A stretch of DNA of 64,000 nt from Micrasema longulum (lineage: Eukaryota; Arthropoda; Insecta; Trichoptera; Brachycentridae): NCBI GenBank assembly GCA_022494885.1, contig JAGVSM010001302.1:26796-90795 (forward strand). Direction: 5' to 3'. The notes beneath the pieces were generated by a model, which was not told the DNA's origin, made no database searches, and was given only the letters and a program-made list of their open reading frames with translations. Shown piece by piece: positions 11,284 to 21,300 of the stretch. Numbering within the stretch: the first letter of the stretch is position 1; every line of letters begins with the position of its first letter. Made by a program: the position numbers and the translations under genes.

Positions 11284-11540
11284 GTGGTTTGTCGGCCTCG
11301 TGGTGCGTTTGCCTACCATGCAAGAGGTCTCGGGTTCGATTTCCAACATGGTTGATGTGAAATATTTATTTTAAAGGTTGTTTTTACACTGGAATATTTT
11401 ATAGTCCCTGGACTGGTACCTGAAGCGTAAAACTTAACATCTTACCTTCATGTAATATCAAGATACGTTGCGATTGTTTTACCAATGCAGTGCCCGATGC
11501 ACCATTAGGTGCGGAAAGGGAATGATGATGATGATGAAAA
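11284..11540 (+). mobile_element. SINE-2 (tRNA-derived), full length
   Basis: The tRNA-like head has GTGGTGCGTTTGCCTACC (A-box region) and GGGTTCGATTTCC (B box). The body has TCCCTGGACTGGTACCTGA and ACCTTCATGTAATATCA. It ends GGTGCGGAAAGGGA followed by (ATG)n. Copies: 12425-12670, 28641-28895 (both minus) and 43195-43445 (+). Confidence 0.88.
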
Positions 11541-11609
11541 GGGTGGTCATTTGAGATGCATATTTTTGAAACTAAACAGGAGTGGACTAAAAGAAATATT
11601 GTTTGTTTA

Positions 11610-11700
11610 GTATAAATATATTGGTTGATTGGAAGAAATTACCATTTGGCAATAAGCCCGCCAATGTTAAAATAAAATTATGTACAAAAGTTAAATAATA
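11610..11700 (+). mobile_element. RTN-F retrotransposon 3' end fragment
   Basis: TTGGTTGATTGGAAGAAATT, CCATTTGGCAATAAGCCCGC and TATGTACAAAAGTTAAATAA match the RTN-F tail at 63870-63950. Confidence 0.7.
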
Positions 11701-11749
11701 TTTTTTTTCTTATTGTGAATCCCTTTTTTAATATCTAAGATTCCCAAGT

Positions 11750-11872
11750 TGTCTAATTTTAACGAGTTACGTAAACCTTGACAAAGAAGTTTGTTTGTTT
11801 TGAAACCGGTCGGAGGAAAAAAAAATAGCGATTAAAAACAATGTTGTTTATTTATTTTATTAGAAAAGAATA
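11750..11872 (+). mobile_element. HR arm, right (plus) half of the inverted pair
   Basis: GTAAACCTTGACAAAGAAG, loop, then TTTTGAAACCGGTCGGAGG. Complements the arm at 11053-11206. Confidence 0.75.
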
Positions 11873-11879
11873 AATTTCA

Positions 11880-12090
11880 ATTTGTTGCAACATAGAGGGA
11901 TTTTTTTTTTAATAAGGGAATATGGAAGTCTAGGCATTTACAGGCCTTATGACCTGTCATTGTCCACGTTACACACACATTGGCCACGCGTAATATTCAC
12001 AATTCTGACCATGGTTAAACATCCATATTTCTTCAACTCTTACATCAGTTGACTTTAGCCGGATGAATCTCATATAAATGCGAATTTTGA
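11880..12090 (+). repeat. R380 unit, forward, 3'-truncated
   Basis: AATATGGAAGTCTAGGCATT, CTTATGACCTGTCATTG and ACATCCATATTTCTTC match the cluster at 13590-15010; the segment GGCTGGTTTAAG is disturbed here. Confidence 0.8.
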
Positions 12091-12114
12091 CACCTTACTA
12101 GTGCCCAAAACAGC

Positions 12115-12245
12115 AAAATACTGAATTTTAAGAATAGGTATCTCAGAAGAATCTTGGATGTGCGGTGGTTTGTAAGGAATTAAGTAATAAAAGAACGGAC
12201 GCAGCAAACTCAATTGACAACTGTCATCAAGTGGAGATGATACGG
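12115..12245 (+). pseudogene. RTE-like retrotransposon C-terminal fragment
   Basis: A + strand frame reads NFKNRYLRRILDVRWFVRN, and after a stop VIKERTQQTQLTTVIKWR, then YGWLG. This follows the LRRIL-V-W...T--Q..I..R--RW-GH pattern at the C-terminus of RTE/BovB-like polyproteins. It is short and has stops. Cut at its 3' side by the HR element that follows. Confidence 0.6.
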
Positions 12246-12261
12246 TTGGCTCGGTGTGTTT

Positions 12262-12400
12262 AGCATGATGGTTTAATTAGTGTCCTCACGAAGAGACAGG
12301 TGCGTCCTGAAACCGGTAGACATAGAAATGTCGGTTAGTACTTATATTCAAATATTTTATAACATTATGTAAAACGTTTTACCACAAAGTTAATGCTTAA
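12262..12400 (+). mobile_element. HR element copy with hammerhead-like motif
   Basis: GTCCTCACGAAGAGACAGG, GCGTCCT, GAAACCGGTAGACATAG, AATGTCGGTTAGTAC, and an end with TTTACCACAAAGTTAATGC. The core reads CTCACGA instead of CTGACGA, so catalysis would be doubtful. Confidence 0.7.
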
Positions 12401-12424
12401 AATATTTATAAAACAAAATGTTAT

Positions 12425-12670
12425 TTTATCACCATTCATCATTCCCCCCTTGCCGCACTTAATGGCGCATAGGTACACTAATTACAGCGTATCATAATCG
12501 TTTTCACTACATGAAGATAAGATGATCAGTCTAACGTTTCAGGTGCCAGTTTAGGGACTATGAAATATCGTAATGTAAAAACACATTTTTAAATAAATAT
12601 TTCACATCAACCATGTGGCGAGTCGAACCCGAGACCTCTTGCAATAACCACTACACCACGATGTAGGCAT
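12425..12670 (-). mobile_element. SINE-2 copy
   Basis: ATCATTCCC tail side, TTGCCGCACTTAATGGCGC, CAGGTGCCAGTTTAGGGACT, and GTCGAACCCGAGACCTCTTG (B box region). The head is slightly degraded. Confidence 0.88.
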
Positions 12671-13589
12671 TCGTATATTTACTATATAATAAATGTATTT
12701 TATTTTTTAAATTTTTTTTATTTTCTTTTATTCAGGAAACATACAGTACAGTTACAAAGTTTAATATTTTACACAATTGGACTTAATTCTAATGGACCAG
12801 TGAAGTTTCTATATTAAAAAGCAATTAAATGTAAGGTTAATTATGAAAGTATAAAAAAGAGAAGGAAAAAGAAAACATTAATGAAAGTTGTTTAAAAATT
12901 AAAATTTAAGTGAAAAAAATATATTTTAAGGTTTTTAGTTTGTAGTGAGTATTTACAAATGGAATTAATATTAAAAATGAAGAAAATTTGTAATAGTAAT
13001 TAAGAATTAAGAATGGAAATAATGAATGAAAAACATACTCAGATGTAAAAATAAAATAAAATAGTAATAACATTTTTTTAAAAAAGGAAAAACATAAACG
13101 TATATTTATTTTAAGGGATTCAAAGAAACGATGAGAAGAATCTTTAAGTGAAATATAAGACAGTAAATTTAAATTTAGGTCAATTTAAAAAGCATCTAAG
13201 CAGTATGTATTGTATAAGAAGGTAAATATGTATAATGAATATATTTGCCTTGGTATATATGTATTTTTTAAAATATTATTTATAAATCATATAACACCAA
13301 GTATTTTACAAGTTTAATACATTCCCAGCAGTTATAACAGCTCGATTCGGGACATAAATAATAATAACATTTAGAAAATAAGACATATTGAGAACAACAA
13401 AGAAACAAAGCACGTTTAGCACCTTACATGTTACATTATTTTTTTTTATATTTTATGTTTTCAATAAAAAAATATTTATTTGTTTCGCATTTTCATGTAT
13501 ATTTTTTTATTAAACACGAGAGGCGGTTTTTTTTTTGAGAAGCTCAACTTAGGGCTCAAGTTAGGGGGTTTACGAAAATTAACATTGAC
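12671..13589. other. very AT-rich, no gene seen
   Basis: Long A/T tracts and purine-rich short frames, no coding pattern and no repeat shared with the rest of the window. Confidence 0.5.
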
Positions 13590-15010
13590 ATAGAGAATAC
13601 CTTAAAGAAGAGAATATGTAAGTCTAAGTGTTTACAGGGCTTATGACCTGTCGTTGGCTGGTATAAGTGGCCACTTTACACACTGTGTAACATTCACCAT
13701 TCGCCCGAGGGGGTTCAATCCAGTCTTTTGTCTATAAATATTTGGACAAACTCAAATATTGTAATAAAACCAACTGGTCCAAGAAGAAGTTTGAAATTTG
13801 GAAAATTGTTTTCCCGCGTTGCCTAGTATGTGAAATAATTAAGTCAGATGAATCTTTTCGCAAAAATAAAGGATTCAACTTTTTAACATCACTAAAATCA
13901 ACAAATGGAAGAATTGAAGATATATGTATGTTCAAACATTGGCAAAATGGTGAATGTTACACAGTGTATAAAGTGGCCGTATAAACCAGCCAATGACAGG
14001 TCGTAAGCCCTGTATGCCTAGACTTCCATATTCCCTTATTTAAGGTATTCTCCATCCGTGTTGTAATTTGTTGATCTTTAAGACTCCCGAGGGAGTGAAA
14101 TCCAGTCTTTTGTCTACAAACATTTGGACACACTCAAATATTGTACAGCACTACATCATTGTACAGCACTACATCATATTACAACAGAGATAAAGAACAT
14201 TTATGAAAAGGTAATATAGAAGTCTAGGCATCTACAGGGCTTATGACCTGTCAATGGCTATTATAAGTGGTCACTCTACACACTGTGTAACATTCACCAT
14301 TCTGCCTATATTTGAACATCTATATTCCTTCAATTATTTCATCTGTTGATGTTTGTGAAGTTAAAGAGCTGAAACCTTTATTTATGCGGGTGAGATCCAT
14401 CTAATTGAATTATTTCACCTACATACTAGGCAACGCCTGAAAATGTTATTTTTTCAATTTCTATACTTTTTCATTGACCAGGTAATTTATCAATTTTGAG
14501 TTTGTCCAAATTTTTGTAGACAAGGACTGGATTCAACTCCCTGGGAAGCTGTTTATATTGACATATTACAACAGAGATTAAGAACATTTAAGATAAGGTA
14601 ATAAAGAAGTCTAGGCATCTACAGGGCTTATGACCTGTCAATGGCTAGTTTAAGTGGTCACTTTACAAAATATTGTTGATAAATTACCTGGTCCAAAAAG
14701 AAGTATAGAAATTGAAAAAATATCATTTTCAGGCGTTGCCTAGTATGTAGTTGAAATAATTCAATTAGATGAATCTCACCTGCATAAATAAAGGTTTCAG
14801 CTCTTTAACTTCACAAACATCAACAGATGAAAGAATTTAAGGATAATACACGTTCAAATATAGGCAGAATGGTGAATGTTACACAGTCTGTAAAGTGGCC
14901 ACTCAAACCAGCCATTGACAGGTCATAAGCCCTGTAGATGCCTAGACTTCTATTTTACCTTTTCTTAAATGTTCTTCATCTCTTTTGTAATATGTTGTTT
15001 TATAATGTTA
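13590..15010. repeat. R380 cluster: several units in both orientations
   Basis: At least five partial or full copies alternate in orientation: forward around 13600-13700, reverse 13700-14150, forward 14205-14520, forward start 14575-14660, reverse 14660-15000. Consensus blocks in forward order are GGAATATGGAAGTCTAGGCA, TTACAGGGCTTATGACCTGT, GGTTTAAGTGGCCACTTTAC, ACACTGTGTAACATTCACC, GAGCTGAAACCTTTAT, CTAGGCAACGCCTGAAAA and GACAAAAGACTGGATTTCAC. Reverse units join through ACTCCCGAGGGAGT (14082). No open frame is kept across units. Confidence 0.88.
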
Positions 15011-15354
15011 CCTAAAAATATAAATAATTTAAAATAAAATAAACAAACTATGCTAAGACGTCACTCCCCATTATGTAAACAAGAATGATTTTTTTTTACA
15101 TAATGGGAAATGTTAATGTAAATATATGTATCTAATTAATGTTAAAATTATATTTATTAGTAATATTGTAGACTTATATTTGTTATCTGAATATTTAAAA
15201 AAAATACCACAAAAACTTTTGTTTTTTTTTCCATGTATGTTTTGTTAATGAATAAAGGATTCCTTCAGCAAAAAAAAAACTTTAATCAATTTTCGTCCAT
15301 GTAACCGAAATAAAACTGAAATTATAACATATCCGCGAATCGCAGGTGTAATAT
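15011..15354. other. AT-rich, possible poly(A)-ended insertion
   Basis: AATAAA near 15250 is followed 14 bases later by a run of ten A, as at the end of a retroposed transcript, but no coding body or target duplication is visible. Confidence 0.35.
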
Positions 15355-15627
15355 TTTTTCACTTTTTTACTACGCGGCACTGAACGCGTGTATGCGTAGC
15401 TCTGGCGTCGGCGTCGGTCGGCGTCGGCTGTCTGCCCATTAAACGGGAACAGTAGAACTCGAGAGTAAATGGAACAGATAAATATATCTCCTCTAGTTCA
15501 CGGTGTAAGTACACATTACTCTCGACGCTCGCATTACTCTAGAGTTCCTTTTGGGGAGCGAGAATAATTCGTGGGGTGTAAACTTTTTGATATCCGTAAA
15601 GGAATCGGCCTACTACCTTCGAAACAG
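15355..15627 (+). promoter_or_regulatory. CpG-rich island; candidate promoter and 5' noncoding exon
   Basis: Locally GC-rich, with repeated GGCGTC units (GGCGTCGGCGTCGGTCGG) near 15403-15430 and many CpGs, in contrast to its flanks. It ends in a strong donor-like GAAACAG|GTGAGAG with GT at 15628. No good frame runs through it, so if it is an exon it is untranslated. No clear TATA box or initiator was pinned down. It could also be part of an unclassified repeat, but no second copy is in the window. Confidence 0.35.
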
Positions 15628-15829
15628 GTGAGAGCTTTAAAGTTTATTGATTTCGTTCAACCGGCCTAGTTTGTTTGACTTTGAATCACATTCCAAAATT
15701 GTCACGATCATTGTCATCAACGGAGCATTTATATAATATAACGTCGGGATCGTAGAACAACGACAGATGTGTGAAAAATGCCACATTTACTTTCTTTTAT
15801 ATCTGATATTGCAGATTATTTTTTAATTT

Positions 15830-16275
15830 AATTTGCATTTTTAAAATTTTCAATAGTTTATATGATGTCCCGACTATTCTCCAACAAATATATCTTAACG
15901 TTCCTTCACGTAGACTCAGAAATAATGAAATTCTGTTCCTCGGTCATCGTAAGACTAATTATGGTTTCCATGCGCCTCTACCGAGAATGATTATATTTGT
16001 AAATTATAATCAAGATCTAAATTATTTTGAATTAAAATTGATTTTTTTACAAATAGACTGAAGAAATATTCCAAATAAATTGACTGTATATTTGTAGAAT
16101 TAACCTTGATTCTATAAAGCCTATCTAATTAATTGTCTTAGCTTTTCTTTGTTGTATTGCTTTTATTATTTGTTACTGTATTATTTTATTTTTTTATTAT
16201 GTGATTTTTTTAATTGGACATTGTTCGTAAATTTGTTAAATAAAAAATAAAATTAAAATAAAAAAATATTAAAAA
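15830..16275 (+). pseudogene. RTN-E (Jockey-like) reverse transcriptase C-terminus and 3' UTR
   Basis: An open frame to the TGA at 16059-16061 reads FFNSLYDVPTILQQIYLNVP, SRRLRNNEILF, HRKTNYGFHAPLPRM and NYNQDLNYFEL. This is the NG-D-P-LL--I-LNVP-R-LR...TNYG--PL-R...N pattern at the end of Jockey-like ORF2 proteins. The 3' UTR ends GGACATTGTTCGTAAATTTG and (AAATAAAA)n near 16275. The 5' part is absent. Confidence 0.85.
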
Positions 16276-16537
16276 ATTTATGTAAAACCTTTTTTTTCAG
16301 ATTAAAAAAAATGTATATAACTGTGGGGTAGAGTGGGCTAATTTTTTTTTAGACATCAAAATGACAGGGGTCTAAAAATTTGCATTTTGGATCACTTGAA
16401 CGTAAAAATTATTTAAAAAAATATTCCACACTATTTTTCTGCCTCAACCGAGGTTTGAAGTTTATCAAGTCTGAAAATTTTGTTAATTGTCTATATTGGT
16501 AAAATTGTTTTTTGTTAGAAAAGACATTATTTATTTA

Positions 16538-17055
16538 TTTATTTGACGGACTTATGCAGTCCATTATAACGATGGTAAATACAATTTCGTATAATAATAT
16601 ACGCACTAATAAAATAAAATACAGTTTAATAAAATTAAAACTAGGACAAAAAAAAAATTACTACCTCAAGACAAGATTCGGTCTATCTTAGTAATTTTTT
16701 AAACCTATAAAGACTTATACCAAAAAAGTCTAGATCTTGTCTCGAGTTTACAATACGACACAATCGGAACGCATGCAAGCCGTAGTTTGTGCTGTGTAGA
16801 TCGTGGAACAGCACATTATTTCGCAACCGGCGGATTGGAACATTGAATTCCACTTGTTCCAGTAACGATGGCACATTAATTAAGCCATTCAGTAAATTAA
16901 ACATAAATATGGAGTCAATGTTATTTCGACGTTTTTGTAGACTTGAGATTTTTAACATTGACTCCATTTCTCCGTAAGTGTAGTCTCCCCTCTCGAGATA
17001 TAACTTAATCACATTAAAAATTCGAACGTGTTTTAAAACTACCGAACATGCCAAA
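16538..17055 (-). pseudogene. RTN-E (Jockey-like) reverse transcriptase C-terminus and 3' tail
   Basis: A 123-residue open frame (16683-17054) reads RNNIDSIFMFNLLNGLINVP, SLLEQVEFNVPIRRLRNN, STNYGLHAFRLCRIVNS and DLDFFGISLYRFKKLL. It is closely parallel to the + strand copy at 15830, which lies tail to tail with it. The 3' UTR continues to lower coordinates and ends GACTGCATAAGTCCGTCAAA plus (TAAA)n at 16538. The frame is intact over this stretch but the element is 5'-truncated, lacking palm and endonuclease. Confidence 0.9.
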
Positions 17056-17800
17056 AGTTTACAATCCGCGGAACTGATTCCGTTGAGCGTCTGGCTAATA
17101 TTGACGAAAGTAATGGCTTATTAAAACAATGCTACCCATTTATTACAAAAAAAGTTAAACTTACGCCCTTAGATGCTTATTTAATAAAGTTAAATGCACA
17201 TAATAAAATTTAATTGGACTGGACAAAAGGCAATTTTTAGACTCTTTTCGTTTCAAAATTCAGAAAAAAAAATATCGCCCTACCCTACGTCTAGGGTTCA
17301 TAGTCCATTGATTGATGACACACGTGCTAAATAATTCACCTGAAATTGAACCAAATATGGTTTTGATTGCGTTAAAATGCGATGGATAAACGGCGAACGA
17401 ACAAACTTAAGAAACGAAATTGTGACAGAATAAGCAAACTGTCCGCATCGACAACTTCAGTACGACGCAGACTTTTTTCCACTCTATTTTCTTTTTAGGA
17501 TTTTTATCCGATACTATTTATTGAATTGAAAGCATGTAAGATACCGGTTCTATTTCACACACAAAACTGTATTCTTCATCCACCTAGACACATATAGAAG
17601 GATTTTTCAAACAGGTTTAAGAAATATATCTTAATGAAAAGTTAATATACATTCAGCTTAAAAGCCAACCTTTAAATTAAGAAAGCATTAAAAAAAAATT
17701 GTGTTTAATTATTTATTTAAATCAAACATACAACTACAGTAGAAGTACTAGTACATTATAAAAAAAAATGGTTACAAGGTTAACCAAGCCACTTTATATG
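17056..17800. other. no gene; small repeat at 17470-17600
   Basis: CCACTCTATTTTCTTTTTAG with GGATTTTTATCC is shared with 10535-10610, and GGTTCTATTTCACACACA recurs inverted near 43090-43120. Confidence 0.4.
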
Positions 17801-17814
17801 TCTCGTCAGAGATC

Positions 17815-18190
17815 GAATCGGGTTGTGGTCCTGTTGCTAGTGTCGCAGACTCACGGATTAAAGGTCCAAGGTTCGCACCCTGCTTTACCACAACTTGATT
17901 CGAATTTTCTAATAGTGAATTATTTTAAACTCAACTAATGTAAGTAAATTTTAGTACAAAACCACTTATCGACAATTTGGTAGTCAAACAGTGAGTGTTC
18001 TCACGAAGAGACGGGTACGTCTCGAAACCGGTCGACTAAAAAAGTCGGCAAGTGGTTACATACTAATATTAGTTAAGATGTTTGACCACAAAGTTAATGC
18101 TTTAAACATGAATAATTATTACAACTCGTTGAAAATGGCCCCCAAATCTCAAATATTTGGGTAATTTATAAAAACGCAAATGTTTCTTTA
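17815..18190 (+). mobile_element. SINE-1 copy, split by an HR element
   Basis: Head GGGTTGTGGTCCTGTTGCTA, GACTCACGGATTAAAG and AAGGTTCGCACCC; body CAACTTGATTCG and AATAGTGAATTATT up to 17924. The body resumes at 18121 with ACAACTCGTTGAAAATGGCC and the tail GCAAATGTTTCTTT. The interruption is exactly 17925-18113 plus one copy of AATTATT. Confidence 0.85.
17925..18113 (+). mobile_element. complete 189-bp HR element with hammerhead-like core and 7-bp TSD
   Basis: Flanked by AATTATT at 17918-17924 and 18114-18120 inside a SINE-1, which fixes both ends. It begins TTAAACTCAACTAATG and contains AACCACTTATCGAC, an inverted partial copy of the later GTCGGCAAGTGGTT. The motif follows: CTCACGA, A, the perfect stem GAGACG-GGTA-CGTCTC, then GAAACCGG and AGTCGG. 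The end is TTTGACCACAAAGTTAATGC and TTTAAACATGAAT. No protein is coded, so it must be moved by another element's enzymes, plausibly a PLE. Confidence 0.82.
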
Positions 18191-18264
18191 TCATTTAAAA
18201 AACAAATAAATAAATACAAAATTTTTAGACCAAAATAATCTGTGATAACTTCAATTAAGCTCTT

Positions 18265-18790
18265 TGAAATGCACAAATTTCCATTCATTTTCCGAACCGC
18301 GTCACCAAAATCAAAATCTGCCATTTATAAAATCTTCTTAGAGAAAATTTTATTTTTATGCCCCAATGTCTAGAATGCGTAGATTAGTCAATTCGTCACA
18401 CAACTTGTAATTCTTTGGGATAGATCTTTAGGCTTTTTGTAGATCTCTTCGCCATTTACAAAGTGTAGGATGAAGATGGACTGGCATGGGTTAGCTCGAA
18501 GTCTTATATGTTGATCGTGTTTATGAATATATTGGATACCATTATTTTATTGTACTTGTTTGCCTTTGCTACGTTGTTTTATGTTATTTTTATTCAGTTT
18601 CTTGAACATATCTTTCTTCATATAACTGTTATAATCGGCTTGTATATTTATTTTTTCATTTTACAGAAACAATCAGTCGACAATGATATAATAACATTAA
18701 AAAGATATGGTTTAAAGACAGACCAGCGAAGTTCATAAACAAAAGTCATACATATAGGCTTAGGCCGTATTTATATTTAATAAATTTAAA
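18265..18790 (+). pseudogene. RTN-E retrotransposon 3' part
   Basis: ATGCCCCAATGTCTAGAATG, GTAATTCTTTGGGATAGATC and TTAGCTCGAAGTCTTATATG match the minus-strand copy at 23521-24125, followed by a T-rich 3' UTR ending CTTAGGCCGTATTTATATTT. A 76-residue hydrophobic frame at 18508-18738 lies in this UTR and is not a gene. Confidence 0.75.
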
Positions 18791-18926
18791 AAAGACGTGC
18801 GCTGTCTAAAAAAACATAGAAAATTGAAAACAATAGTAATAAAATTTGTAAAAATAAAATAAAATAAAAAAACAAAAATAAGTCAAATAATAACGAATGT
18901 CACTTAAATGTTGTAACATATCCATG

Positions 18927-19490
18927 TTACAATATTTGAGTTTCTCCAAATGTTTGTAGACAAAAGACTGAATTTCACCCCCTCGGAAGTAATTAAGATC
19001 AACAAATTACAACAGGAATGGAGAATACCTTTAATAAGGGAATATGGAAGTCTAAGCATTTACAGGGCTTATGACCTGTCATTGGCTGGTTTAAGTGGCC
19101 ACTTAACACACAGTGTAATATTCACTATTTTGCCCATCTTTGAACATCTACATTTCTTCAATTGTTCCATTTGTTGATTTTAGTGAAGTTTAAGAGCTGA
19201 AACCCTTATTATTGTAAAGAAATAATCTGACTGAATTATTTCACATTCAACGCAACGCCTGAAAACAATTTTCCTAATTTTAAACTTCTTCTTGGACCAG
19301 TTGGTTTTATTACAATATTTGAGTTTGTCCAAATATTAATCGACAAAAGACTGGATTTCACCCCCTCGGGTGACTTGTGAATGCTACACAGTGTGTAAAG
19401 TGGCCACTTATACCAGCCAACGACAGGTCATAAGCCCTGTAAACGCTTAGACTTCCATATTCCCTTCTTTAAGGTATTCTATATATCAAT
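18927..19490. repeat. R380: tandem forward unit joined to a reverse unit
   Basis: The end of one unit (TTACAATATTTGAGTTTCTC, 18927) passes through CACCCCCTCGGAAGT directly into the next forward unit. That unit reaches TTACAATATTTGAG again at 19310, giving a period of about 383 bp. At about 19372 it switches to a reverse unit (CTACACAGTGTGTAAAGTGG). This is the best view of head-to-tail tandem organisation. Confidence 0.88.
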
Positions 19491-20070
19491 GTTAATTTTC
19501 GTAAACCCCCTAACTAGTAAAATCCGCTTTTTGAGATATTTTTTTACATTTTTGTATTACGTTTAAACAAATTGTCCGTTACAACTTTTCATAAAAGCCC
19601 TTGTTTATGAGTTTGAGTGTGGATAAAGTGTTTGACTTGACATCCACTTTATTCAAAATACGGCCACTAAAGTTATTATTTACTAAAAAAAACAAATGTC
19701 TCTTTAGCTTTTATCGTCTCTTATCTTTATAACTTACGTATTAAACTTAATGTAATGATGTGAACTCAATAAAGAGTTTATTATTTTACGCCGTAATAAA
19801 GTTGTGTTTAACTCATACCTTCTAACCTGCCGTAATAAATGATTTTGGTCTTAAGCCAAAAAAAGTCGTGAATTTATTGGGAGCATTGAATTCGGCAAAA
19901 TTTTGCTTGCCGAAAACAAGTCCATATTATTTCAACAAATTCAGATGTATGTGGAATTGGGTAAATAAAAAGTATTATAAGGGACAAATCCATAAAAATG
20001 ATTTCTGCGTTGGTTCGGACATGTAAAGCGAATGGACAGCGAAATAACAGATAACGCAAATTTTACACTT
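19491..20070. other. no gene or repeat recognised
   Basis: AT-rich; short minus frames without any domain. Confidence 0.4.
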
Positions 20071-20077
20071 TGACCCC

Positions 20078-20152
20078 GCAAGAAATATAACTCGGGACCT
20101 TAATCATAGTAGACGAATGCGCTTACCAGTCTCACCACTACACTACAAGAAC
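20078..20152 (-). repeat. tRNA-like SINE fragment
   Basis: On the minus strand GTAGTGTAGTGGTGAGACTG and GGTAAGCGC resemble a D-arm/A box, with CGGGAGT-type decay of the B box. Unlike SINE-1 and SINE-2; only one copy here. Confidence 0.4.
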
Positions 20153-20389
20153 GACTAACTTCACTAGAATGTCTAAATTAACGTGGATATAATATATTGG
20201 GCTATGTGTGCAAGTTTCTGTAACCATTTCATCCAGGTTGTTCATTCAAATATGTATATACACGAAGTTTAAAAAAATACATATATCGAAAACCTGCCAA
20301 AATTAGAATATAAAAAGTGCGTTTTAGGAAATGAAAAATTAAGAAAAATAATTCAAGATTGTTTTTAATTGACTATCCGTGTGTATTAA

Positions 20390-21300
20390 ATGAAAAATTA
20401 TTATGTATGCCGACAACATTAGACTATTCTATAAAAATCAAACAGACGTATTAACAAACAATAACATAAACGAAGACCTTACTATGTTAACTAAATGGAC
20501 AAACACAAACTTACTTACACTTAATGAAAAAAATGCAATATTATCCATTTTGAATCTAGAAAAAAATGTCATAAAGTAGAGACTTAAATAAATAATGAAC
20601 GACTAGCTGGAATTGAACATGTTAAATACTTAGGACTAACAATATACCGACAATTGACACGGACAATTCATATCAACAATTTAATTAGCAAAGTGGCGAT
20701 ATTATTGACTCTTTTTTTTTTATCAAAAACTTTGTTCCAATAAAGGAAGAAAAAAAATGGATGAAGCCTATGTAAAAGCTAAAATATGTTATATGCAACT
20801 ACTATAGGGAAGAGGAAATCAAAATGATATAAACAGACTACAAAGATAGCAAACTAAAATATTAAAGTTAGTATATAACCTACCCTATCTAACAGCAACT
20901 AAAGATCTTTTTAAACAAACTAAACAATTAAATGTAACTGCACTCTTTAAACTAGAATCCTTAAAGTTTATTCATAAATTAGCCAACGATGTAATTGTAG
21001 ACGAAGAAAAACTTTAAAAAAATTGTAGTAAATATGAACACAATACGAGAATATCAGAAAACTATTATATGCAACCTTTTAAAACGAGAAAAGGACAATC
21101 GAGACTTATAAACCATGGACTGAAATTATACAATAAACTACCAGACAAAACTAAACAAAAGACTCAGACAACCTTTACAAAAGATGTTAAACATATTATT
21201 TTTAAAAGTAGAATGTGAGTTTTAAAAGTAAAAATATTTTGTTAAATGTATGTTACCCGTAAGGGTTTATCGATGTAAATTTAAAAAAAAAATAAAAAAA
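20390..21300 (+). pseudogene. RTN-C non-LTR retrotransposon reverse transcriptase, palm to C-terminus
   Basis: Reads MYADNIRLFYKNQTDVL, where the catalytic YADD has become YADN (20406-20417). It continues LTKWTNTNLLTLNEKN, IEHVKYLGLTIYRQLT, DINRLQRQQTKILKLVYNLP, and the end RKGQSRLINHGLKLYNKLPD. Several stops and one frameshift break it. The 3' end GTTACCCGTAAGGGTTTATC followed by A-rich tail is shared with the copy at 61920-62610, which is very similar at the DNA level. The loss of the second catalytic Asp means no activity. Confidence 0.9.

Noticed and set aside
13732..13984. frames on both strands of 67 and 80 residues
   Set aside because: They fall in an R380 unit; other units have stops and frameshifts at the same places.
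14082..14110. R380 junction palindrome plus GAAA as a hammerhead
   Set aside because: The upstream core is TTAATGA-like or TTTAAGA and no helix I or III closes; treated as coincidence unless a consensus says otherwise.
18508..18738. 76-residue hydrophobic frame, membrane-like
   Set aside because: T-rich 3' UTR of an RTN-E copy; not conserved in the sister copy at 23521.
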